From Marinosulfonomonas sp. (lineage in GTDB: Bacteria; Pseudomonadota; Alphaproteobacteria; Rhodobacterales; Rhodobacteraceae): 5,033 nucleotides of DNA. This document shows positions 1 through 4,856 of the stretch, in pieces. The position numbers were made by a program, and so were the translations under genes. Position 1 is the first letter of the stretch, and each line of letters begins with the position of its first letter. The notes under the pieces are model-generated. The model worked only from the letters and a program-made list of their open reading frames with translations. It was not told the origin of the DNA and did not search any database. The stretch covers positions 1 to 5,033 of the forward strand of contig JALSJL010000085.1 in assembly GCA_026989405.1 (NCBI GenBank), given 5' to 3'.

Positions 1-197
1 ATCGGCATCTCCATGTCGAGTTCCTTCAGCGAACGCTCCAGCCGCGCCGCGTGGCCGTCGAAATCGATCAGCTTGCCGCCCAGCACGCTGGTCACCTCGT
101 AGACCCCGTCGGCCATCAGAAAGGCGCGATCGAAGATCGAGACCTTGGCCTCCTCTTCCGGCAAATAGTCGCCATTCAGGTAAACGGTGCGGCTCAT
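1..197 (-). CDS. dat: D-amino-acid transaminase (class IV PLP), N-terminal part only
   Basis: The visible 65 residues begin MSRTVYLNGDYLPEEEAKVS and carry the N-terminal signature of fold-type IV (BCAT/DAAT) aminotransferases: DRAFLMADGVYEV (residues 23-35) and HAARLERSL (49-57), the segment where the family has its HxxRLxxS motif. The family exchanges amino groups between D-amino acids and 2-oxo acids, typically D-Ala + 2-oxoglutarate to pyruvate + D-Glu, in the cytoplasm with PLP. Family length is about 280-290 residues, so roughly three quarters of the gene, including the PLP lysine, lies beyond the left edge. The ATG at 197-195 is preceded by AAGGAG at a good distance, which fixes the start. 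That Shine-Dalgarno sequence overlaps the dgcA stop, suggesting translational coupling in a dgcN-dgcA-dat operon. Branched-chain aminotransferase or aminodeoxychorismate lyase are the alternatives within the fold; the ADGVYEV form and the D-Glu neighbours favour Dat. Confidence 0.88.
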   Translation of the reverse strand, partial: MSRTVYLNGDYLPEEEAKVSIFDRAFLMADGVYEVTSVLGGKLIDFDGHAARLERSLKELDMEMP

Positions 198-210
198 CTC
201 GGTCTCCTTA
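198..210 (-). promoter_or_regulatory. Ribosome binding site of dat overlapping the dgcA stop codon
   Basis: Read on the minus strand, the sequence is TAAGGAGACCGAG followed by the dat ATG. The TAA is the dgcA stop, and its last two bases form the start of the Shine-Dalgarno AAGGAG. The gap between the genes is 10 bp. This arrangement makes termination of dgcA and initiation of dat adjacent events, so the two proteins are probably made in a coupled ratio. Confidence 0.75.
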
Positions 211-1173
211 TCCCCAGAGCGCCGCGCTTGGCGGATGCACCCCGGCCTCATCGAATGTCAAAGCGTTGTCCCGGTCTTCGGCCAACAGGAGCGGGCCGTC
301 AAGGTCCGTATAGGCCGCGCCCTGCGCCACCAGCGTGGCCGGCGCCATCGCCAGCGACGAGCCGACCATGCAGCCCACCATCACGCCATAGCCCTCGGCA
401 AGCGCCGCTTCGCGCAGCGCCAGCGCTTCGGTCAGCCCGCCGGTCTTGTCGAGCTTGATGTTCACCACGTCATACTTGCCGCGCAGCCCCGGCAGGGACG
501 CCCGGTCATGGCAGCTTTCGTCGGCGCAGACCGGCACCGGGCGCTCCAGTCCGATCAACGCGTCATCCTCGCCCGCCGGCAGGGGCTGTTCCACCAGCGC
601 CACGCCCAGGCGCAGCAAGTGCGGGGCGAGGTCGGCGTAAATCCCGGCGCTCCAGCCCTCGTTCGCATCGACGATGATCCTGGGGTCGGGCGCGCCGCGC
701 CGCACCGCCTCAAGCCGCGCCATGTCATCAGGCGTGCCGAGCTTGATCTTCAACACCGGACGATGGGCGTTGCGGCGCGCCGCCGCTTCCATCGTCTCGG
801 GCTCGGCCAGCGACAGGGTGAAGGCCGTCACCTCGGGCCCCGGTTCCGGCAGCCCGGCCAGCTCCCACACCCGCCGCCCGGCGCGTTTCGCCTCCAGGTC
901 CCACAACGCACAATCCACCGCGTTGCGCGCCGCGCCCGGCGGCAACATCCCCTGCAACGCCGCGCGCGTCACATCCGCCGGCAGCCCGGCAATCTGCGCC
1001 TCCACGCTCTCCAGCGTCTCGCCATAGCGCGCGTAGGGCACACATTCGCCCCACCCCCGGTGCACCCCGTCCGAGACATGCACCGTCAGCACCTTGGCCT
1101 CGGTGCGCGACCCGCGCGAGATGGTGAACACCTCGGCCAGCCGGAACACGTCGCGCGTCACCGAAATCTCCAC
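208..1173 (-). CDS. dgcA: N-acetyl-D-glutamate racemase DgcA (enolase superfamily, dipeptide-epimerase-like)
   Basis: The 321-residue protein is a full-length member of the mandelate racemase/muconate lactonizing subgroup of the enolase superfamily, close to L-Ala-D/L-Glu epimerases. The N-terminal capping domain (about 1-115) contains WGECVPYARYGET, and the C-terminal barrel follows. Visible active-site elements are the KxK pair K142/K144 (LKIKLG), the metal ligands D169 (VDANEGW), E195 (VEQPL) and D218 (ADES), and K240 in NIKLDKTGGLTEA. This is the two-lysine acid/base arrangement of 1,1-proton transfer, so the protein should be an active racemase or epimerase. By sequence alone it could be a muropeptide dipeptide epimerase. 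The adjacent dgcN points to N-acetyl-D-Glu to N-acetyl-L-Glu racemisation, as described for DgcN/DgcA in marine Proteobacteria. The start used is a GTG at 1173 with GAGGTG just upstream. It lies about 70 bp downstream of dgcN and 10 bp before dat. Confidence 0.9.
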   Translation of the reverse strand: MEISVTRDVFRLAEVFTISRGSRTEAKVLTVHVSDGVHRGWGECVPYARYGETLESVEAQIAGLPADVTRAALQGMLPPGAARNAVDCALWDLEAKRAGRRVWELAGLPEPGPEVTAFTLSLAEPETMEAAARRNAHRPVLKIKLGTPDDMARLEAVRRGAPDPRIIVDANEGWSAGIYADLAPHLLRLGVALVEQPLPAGEDDALIGLERPVPVCADESCHDRASLPGLRGKYDVVNIKLDKTGGLTEALALREAALAEGYGVMVGCMVGSSLAMAPATLVAQGAAYTDLDGPLLLAEDRDNALTFDEAGVHPPSAALWG

Positions 1174-1182
1174 TGCCCACCT

Positions 1183-1215
1183 CTTCTTTTTCGCTCAAAT
1201 ATCCCCGCCGGAGGC
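1183..1215 (-). repeat. Candidate Rhodobacterales intergenic repeat word between dgcN and dgcA
   Basis: On the minus strand this 33-bp stretch contains CCTCCGGCGGGGATATTT followed by an A-rich GAGCGAAAAAGAAG tail. From memory, this word recurs in intergenic regions of many Rhodobacteraceae genomes, often just downstream of genes; I cannot verify that here. CCTC and GGGG can pair (one G-U) around a CGGC loop with ATATTT behind, so it could act as a weak terminator or attenuator between dgcN and dgcA. The A-rich tail runs into the dgcA ribosome binding site. Only one copy is present in the window. Confidence 0.45.
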
Positions 1216-1242
1216 ATCCGACCGCGCTACGCACACAAACCG

Positions 1243-2244
1243 TCAGACAGCTTCCAGCGCCTCCACCAGGCGCGCGGCCCCGTGCCGGAACGGATCCACC
1301 GCCGGCAGGCCCATGCGGGCCTCGACCCCGGCAAGGTAATCCAGCGCCTCCTGTTCGCCCAGCGCTTTCGTATTGACCGAGATCCCCACCACCTTGCAGG
1401 CCGGGTTGGCCACCCGGGCAATCGGCAGCGCCAGGTCTCGCAGCCGCTCCAGGGACGGCGGCACATAATCCGGCAAGCCCCGCATATGCGTGCGCGTCGG
1501 CTCGTGGCACAGGATCAGCGCATCCGGCTGGCCGCCGTGGATCAGCGCCATGGTGACCCCGGAGTAGGACACGTGAAACAGGCTGCCCTGCCCCTCGATC
1601 ATGTCCCAGTGGTCGGCGTCATTGTCCGGCGTGATGTATTCCACGGCACCGGCCATGAAATCGGCCACCACCGCATCCAGCGGCACGCCCGAGCCGGTGA
1701 TCAGGATGCCGGTCTGCCCGGTGGCGCGAAAGGTGGATTTCAGCCCCCGCGCGCGCATCTCCGCATCCATCGCCAGCGCCGTGTACATCTTGCCCACCGA
1801 GCAATCGGTGCCCACCGCAAGGCAACGCTTGCCGCTGCGCTTGCGGCCATTGGCGATCGGGTATTCGGCGGCCGGAATGCGCACGTCATGCAGCGTGGTG
1901 CCATGCGCCCCGGCGGCGGCCACCAGTTCCGGTTCGTCGCGCAGCAGGTTGTGCAACCCCGAGGCCACATCGAACCCCATCGACAACGCCTTGACCAGCA
2001 CGTCTTTCCAGGCCTGGGAAATCACGCCGCCGCGGTTGGCCACCCCGATCACCAGGGTGCGCGCACCGGCCGCCTTCGCCTCTTCCAGCGTCATGTCGGG
2101 AATGCCCACATCGGCACCACAGCCCGCCATGCGGAACTGGCCCACCGAATGGTCGGGCCGCCAGTCATGGATGCCCTGGGCCACCTTGGCGGCAAGCTGG
2201 TCGGGCGCGTCGCCCAGAAACAGAAGATATGGTTGTTCGATCAT
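1243..2244 (-). CDS. dgcN: D-glutamate N-acetyltransferase DgcN (DUF1611 family)
   Basis: The 333-residue protein is a DUF1611 member. It has an N-terminal Rossmann-like domain (about 1-130, with TLVIGVANRGGVIS at 63-76) and a C-terminal P-loop NTPase-like domain. The latter has a Walker A variant GTDCSVGK (145-152) and an EGQGSLFH segment (217-224) that follows the hydrophobic strand in the place of Walker B. Members of this family paired with DgcA acetylate D-glutamate with acetyl-CoA, the first step of D-Glu catabolism; the assignment here rests on family plus the adjacent dgcA. The reading frame stays open to a GTG at 2322 (359 residues), but that codon has no Shine-Dalgarno. The ATG at 2244 is preceded by GGGGGA and gives the family's usual length and the expected MIEQPYLLFLGDAP start, so I chose it. 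It is the first gene of the leftward cluster, divergent from mcl1. Confidence 0.9.
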   Translation of the reverse strand: MIEQPYLLFLGDAPDQLAAKVAQGIHDWRPDHSVGQFRMAGCGADVGIPDMTLEEAKAAGARTLVIGVANRGGVISQAWKDVLVKALSMGFDVASGLHNLLRDEPELVAAAGAHGTTLHDVRIPAAEYPIANGRKRSGKRCLAVGTDCSVGKMYTALAMDAEMRARGLKSTFRATGQTGILITGSGVPLDAVVADFMAGAVEYITPDNDADHWDMIEGQGSLFHVSYSGVTMALIHGGQPDALILCHEPTRTHMRGLPDYVPPSLERLRDLALPIARVANPACKVVGISVNTKALGEQEALDYLAGVEARMGLPAVDPFRHGAARLVEALEAV

Positions 2245-2361
2245 GGCATCCCCCGGGTCTCGACCGTTTTCGATCCGCGCAATCATCAGCGATTCCCGCG
2301 CGAAGAGGATCGCGTTTTTCACTTAATTCATGCCATTTAGGCGAATAAATGACTGGTATCG

Positions 2362-2393
2362 GAATATTTTTCAGAATATTTTACGACATATTC
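2362..2393. promoter_or_regulatory. Candidate operator: GAATATTTT tandem repeat with inverted ATATTC
   Basis: GAATATTTT occurs at 2362-2370 and again at 2374-2382, a 12-bp period, followed by ATATTC at 2388-2393, which is inverted relative to GAATAT at 2374-2379 (8-bp gap). The block stands out against the GC-rich surroundings and lies about 120-150 bp upstream of the dgcN start, overlapping the tentative dgcN promoter elements. A role as binding site of the dgc regulator is inference; no regulator gene is in the window. Confidence 0.35.
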
Positions 2394-2431
2394 ATCGTTT
2401 CACCGTCAAAAACGGCCACCCCGCCACACCC

Positions 2432-2467
2432 TTTGCGCGCGCAGCATTTCCTTTTGCGCCCGCAAAA
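2432..2467. promoter_or_regulatory. Candidate tandem operator upstream of mcl1: two TTTGCG-N2-CGCAAA palindromes
   Basis: The right site TTTTGCG-CC-CGCAAAA (2452-2467) is a perfect 7-2-7 inverted repeat. The left site TTTGCG-CG-CGCAGC (2432-2445) has the same layout with two changes in its right arm. The TTTGCG arms begin at 2432 and 2453, 21 bp or two helical turns apart, so two dimers would sit on the same DNA face. The pair lies 75-110 bp upstream of the mcl1 ATG and directly upstream of the -10-like TAATAATCT (2489-2497), a good position for an activator. The half-sites resemble the TTTGC/GCAAA elements bound by RamB/ScfR-type acyl-CoA regulators such as PccR of Rhodobacter sphaeroides. 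That identification is inference. Confidence 0.5.
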
Positions 2468-2541
2468 TCTCTCTTGCCGTCGGATGCGTAATAATCTACC
2501 CCTCGCCACAGCCGAAACGAAACATCATTGCGAGAGCGCCC

Positions 2542-3501
2542 ATGTCCTTCCGCCTGCAACCCGCCCCGCCTGCCCGCCCCAACCGCTGTCAGCTGTTCGG
2601 CCCCGGCTCGCGCCCGGCGATCTTCGAAAAGATGGCGGCCAGCGCGGCCGACGTGATCAACCTCGACCTGGAAGACAGCGTGGCGCCGGACGACAAGGCC
2701 GAGGCGCGCCAGAACATCATTCAGGCGATCGGCGACATCGACTGGAACACCAAGCACCTGAGCGTGCGCATCAACGCCCTGGATACGCCATACTGGTATC
2801 AGGATGTGGTGGGCCTGTTGGAAAACGCCTCCGAACGGCTGGACCAGATCATGATCCCGAAGGTGGGCTGCGCCGCCGACATCTACGCGGTGGACGCGCT
2901 GGTGACAGCGGTCGAGGCCGCCCGCGGCCGCAGCAAACCCATCGCATTCGAGGTCATCATCGAAAGCGCTGCGGGCCTATCCAACGTGCAGGAAATCGCC
3001 GCCGCCAGCCCGCGCCTGCAAGCCATGAGCCTGGGCGCTGCCGATTTCGCGGCCTCCATGGGCATGCAGACCACCGGCATCGGCGGCACGCAGGAAAACT
3101 ACTACATGATCCATGAAGGCCAGAAATACTGGGGCGATCCGTGGCACTGGGCGCAGACTGCCATTGTCGCGGCCTGCCGCAGCCACGGCGTCCTGCCGGT
3201 GGACGGGCCGTTCGGAGACTTCTCGGATGACGAAGGCTTCATCGCCCAGGCGCGCCGCTCGGCGACGCTGGGGATGGTCGGCAAATGGGCGATCCATCCC
3301 AGGCAGGTTGCCCTGGCAAACGAGGTGTTCACGCCGTCTGCCGAACAGGTCGCCGAGGCGCGCGAGATCCTGGCGGCGATGGAACAGGCCAAGAAGGACG
3401 GGGCCGGGGCGACGGTTTACAAGGGGCGGCTTGTGGACATCGCCAGCATCAAGCAGGCCGAGGTAATCGTGAAACAGGCGGAACTGATCGGCGCGGGCTG
3501 A
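2542..3501 (+). CDS. mcl1: L-malyl-CoA / beta-methylmalyl-CoA lyase
   Basis: The 319-residue protein is of the CitE-like/malyl-CoA lyase family, about the same length as Rhodobacter sphaeroides Mcl1 (318), which it closely resembles from the first residues (MSFRLQPAPPARPNRCQLFG). It reversibly cleaves (2R,3S)-beta-methylmalyl-CoA to glyoxylate and propionyl-CoA, and L-malyl-CoA to glyoxylate and acetyl-CoA, in the ethylmalonyl-CoA pathway of acetyl-CoA assimilation. Visible active-site residues are R76 (SVRIN), E141 (EVIIES), D168 (LGAADFA) for Mg2+, and D299 (RLVDIAS), which in this family reaches into the neighbouring subunit's site. VINLDLEDSVAPDDK (38-52) forms an early barrel strand, and QTTGIGGTQENYY (176-188) is the conserved family block. 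The ATG at 2542 has only a weak GAGAG upstream, but the N-terminus matches the family exactly. Transcribed alone and divergently from dgcN; no residue is missing. Confidence 0.97.
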   Translation: MSFRLQPAPPARPNRCQLFGPGSRPAIFEKMAASAADVINLDLEDSVAPDDKAEARQNIIQAIGDIDWNTKHLSVRINALDTPYWYQDVVGLLENASERLDQIMIPKVGCAADIYAVDALVTAVEAARGRSKPIAFEVIIESAAGLSNVQEIAAASPRLQAMSLGAADFAASMGMQTTGIGGTQENYYMIHEGQKYWGDPWHWAQTAIVAACRSHGVLPVDGPFGDFSDDEGFIAQARRSATLGMVGKWAIHPRQVALANEVFTPSAEQVAEAREILAAMEQAKKDGAGATVYKGRLVDIASIKQAEVIVKQAELIGAG

Positions 3502-3857
3502 ATGTCTTGACCTGCGGCTGCCTGATCAGAAAATGAGCGACAGCCCTGCCCGTCCACTGCGCACGGGTCGGGACATGCACCGGGCAGCAAGGGCCGGGGC
3601 CTTCTTGCGGCCTCACCAGACGGTCCGAGGTGTTGACCTGCACGGCACGTCGTCGCCCATGCTGACGCAGGGCGGCACGCTTTCTGGCGGCCAGCGAGCC
3701 ATTTTGGCGCACATACCTGTTGCGCTGGAAACGGCACCACCAGTGCTTTCACCCGCCCAGGTCTGCGTCTTTCCCGGCATGATCGGCCTTGTTGCACCCG
3801 AGGTCGTGACTTTCGAGCGTGGCCCGCCGTTGCGCACCGGTTGCGGCTAACGGGCGG
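3502..3857. other. Convergent intergenic region; one unconvincing open frame
   Basis: This 356-bp stretch lies between the converging mcl1 and Hint-domain genes. The longest open frame is 3533-3850 on the plus strand (105 codons, ATG to TAA). It lacks a Shine-Dalgarno, starts 32 bp after mcl1, has mixed codon use with rarer codons than its neighbours (CCA, CGA, AGG, ATA), and resembles no family I know. The overlapping minus frame at 3613-3837 is equally unrecognised. CTGCCCG (3546-3552) and CGGGCAG (3581-3587) form an inverted repeat with GTCC/GGAC nested inside. It could form an RNA structure at the mcl1 3' end, but there is no T tract, so it is not a normal intrinsic terminator. It may be decayed coding sequence or a small unknown gene. 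Confidence 0.5.
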
Positions 3858-4397
3858 TCAACTGGTCAGTTCCACCCAAACCCCGTTGCACTGGATAAAG
3901 GCGGGGCGACCGAGGCTGATCACGGTATAGGTGATGATCTGCTCGGGCTTGCGCAGGACATGCGGGCGGGTGATCAGGTCAATCGCGCGCTCCAGCCGCA
4001 GCGGCAGATTGGTGGCATTGGCTGCGACTCGCTGATCCGGGGCAAGGATCAGATCCTTGTTCGGGCAAACCGGCGAAAAGGCATTGGCGCGAATGACGAT
4101 CGGCTGTGCACCAGGATGATAGCGCAGATACTCTTCATCGAATGTCATGCGTTTCAAGGATTTGATCGGCCGGAACCCGCCTTCACGCACCATGATGCGG
4201 TCATTTTCGCGCAGGGTCTGCGCCGGATATTCGCCAAAAGCGGTCTTTACATTCGTCATCGGGCCAAGCCCGACCAGCCGCGTGACCGGCTGCACGGCAT
4301 CATCAGCCTGCTCGGGCGCGCCCTGGCCGGCCAGCTTGAAGCGCCGCGGCTGATCGGCATGTGCGGAATTTGGGTCCATTGCTATCGTCACATCCAT
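3858..4397 (-). CDS. Small Hint_2-like (Hedgehog/intein fold) protein with eroded catalytic residues
   Basis: A 179-residue protein with a low-complexity N-terminus (1-40) and a domain resembling the Hint_2 domains abundant in Rhodobacterales. Matching elements are ALxENDRIMVREGGFRPIK-like turns (here TLRENDRIMVREGGFRPIK, 61-79), QPIVIRANAF (98-107), NKDLILAPDQRV (113-124) and the end QCNGVWVELTS (169-179). In typical members the domain opens with a nucleophilic Cys (CFTPGT...), has SPQHR in the middle and a His near YxH before the end. Here those positions read MTNVKTAFG, APDQR and YTVISLG, so self-cleavage is unlikely. The protein also stops earlier than usual after the last block. No signal peptide or membrane segment is visible. 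Start uncertain: TTG 4403, ATG 4397 and ATG 4379 are in frame, none with a strong Shine-Dalgarno. Monocistronic and convergent with mcl1. Function unknown. Confidence 0.65.
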   Translation of the reverse strand: MDVTIAMDPNSAHADQPRRFKLAGQGAPEQADDAVQPVTRLVGLGPMTNVKTAFGEYPAQTLRENDRIMVREGGFRPIKSLKRMTFDEEYLRYHPGAQPIVIRANAFSPVCPNKDLILAPDQRVAANATNLPLRLERAIDLITRPHVLRKPEQIITYTVISLGRPAFIQCNGVWVELTS

Positions 4398-4601
4398 TTT
4401 CAAGGCCGGTATCAGAGATCGTCTACCCCATCACAGAGCGACAAACAGTAGGGTCGCGCCGGGATCAAGACAGGGAATCCACGACTGCAGTCGACAGAAT
4501 TTATTGCGGATCGGGATGGAAATCATTAATTCTCAAAGATTTATTCGGACCACGCAACAATATGGCCTCCCGCTGCGTTCCGGTTCCGAATGCCGGGGTA
4601 A

Positions 4602-4617
4602 TTAGCGATTTGTTAAC
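4602..4617. promoter_or_regulatory. Possible CtrA binding site
   Basis: TTAG-N7-TTAAC matches the alphaproteobacterial CtrA consensus TTAA-N7-TTAAC with one mismatch. It lies about 205 bp upstream of the Hint gene start and 240 bp upstream of mrp, somewhat far from either. CtrA in Rhodobacterales controls motility, gene transfer agents and envelope functions; regulation of the Hint gene would fit but is inference from one short motif. Confidence 0.3.
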
Positions 4618-4710
4618 CTCGGAAACCCGGTGCCCCGGAACTTTTGGATAAGTCGAAATATGGCAAAAAAGTGGCATACGCGCTTTCTGCAACTGACGAC
4701 TGGCGGTTTT

Positions 4711-4729
4711 CCGGCCGGAATCCGGCCGG
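4711..4729. repeat. CCGGCCGG direct/inverted repeat, potential hairpin
   Basis: Two CCGGCCGG octamers are separated by AAT. Because the octamer is its own reverse complement, the unit is both a direct and an inverted repeat, and it can form an 8-bp GC stem with a 3-nt loop. TT on the left and AA on the right could extend it past a bulged G. There is no T tract on the exit side of either strand, so it is not a clear intrinsic terminator. It lies about 130-145 bp upstream of mrp. Confidence 0.5.
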
Positions 4730-4856
4730 GAACGGCACGCCACCAACCGGCGCGACAAGGTAATTTCTTGCCTGAGTGCGCTTTATATTCTATTTGCTGA
4801 ATATCTTTTGCCGTTTGCGGACACCAAATGCGGCCATTTCTGACCGAGGGGACACC

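Larger units (their letters stand above)
2245..2541. promoter_or_regulatory. Divergent promoter region between dgcN and mcl1
   Basis: This 297-bp region separates two divergently transcribed genes and must contain both promoters. It has an AT-rich core (about 2320-2400) in an otherwise GC-rich window. Toward mcl1 the best -10-like element is TAATAATCT at 2489-2497, about 45 bp before the ATG, without a clear -35 box. Toward dgcN a TTGACG (minus strand, 2409-2404) and a TAAAAT (2383-2378) are present, but 20 bp apart, longer than the usual 16-18. Neither promoter is convincing as a standard sigma-70 site, which fits activator-dependent transcription. Two different candidate operator sets are listed separately. 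No additional gene is seen here. Confidence 0.6.
4398..4856. other. Divergent intergenic region upstream of the Hint gene and mrp
   Basis: About 460 bp without a gene I can support. Open frames at 4361-4651 (plus) and 4501-4758 (minus) have unlikely composition and no ribosome binding site. The stretch is more AT-rich than the genes and should contain the promoters of both flanking genes. It holds a 12-bp palindrome CGACTGCAGTCG (4482-4493), a CtrA-like site (4602-4617) and a CCGGCCGG hairpin (4711-4729). Before mrp, TTGCCT (4768-4773) and TATTTG (4791-4796) are 17 bp apart and could be a weak sigma-70 promoter with a leader of roughly 50 nt. Confidence 0.55.

Noticed and set aside
2245..2322. 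26-residue upstream extension of DgcN starting at GTG 2322
   Set aside because: There is no Shine-Dalgarno before 2322 and the extension does not fit the family's N-terminus. ATG 2244 has GGGGGA upstream and gives the expected start.
187..2340. A 717-codon open frame on the plus strand running antisense across dgcA and dgcN
   Set aside because: It is a shadow of two genuine genes on the other strand. Its product is rich in Arg, His, Gln and Pro, as expected for the complement of GC-ending codons, and it matches no family, whereas the minus-strand proteins show clear domains and catalytic residues.
3589..3606. AAGGGCCGGGGCCTTCTT as an intrinsic terminator for mcl1
   Set aside because: The arms cannot form a normal stem with an allowed loop, and the T content behind it is too low.
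3533..3850. LSGGQ in the 105-codon frame, recalling the ABC transporter signature
   Set aside because: There is no Walker A, Walker B or other ABC element and the frame is far too short; a five-residue match is chance.
4482..4493. Perfect 12-bp palindrome CGACTGCAGTCG upstream of the Hint gene
   Set aside because: About one 12-bp palindrome is expected by chance in 5 kb. There is no second copy and no known operator match.
4660..4698. Possible sigma-54 promoter around TGGCATACGCGC before mrp
   Set aside because: The GC element is not at the required 10-bp spacing after GG, so the -24/-12 pattern fails.
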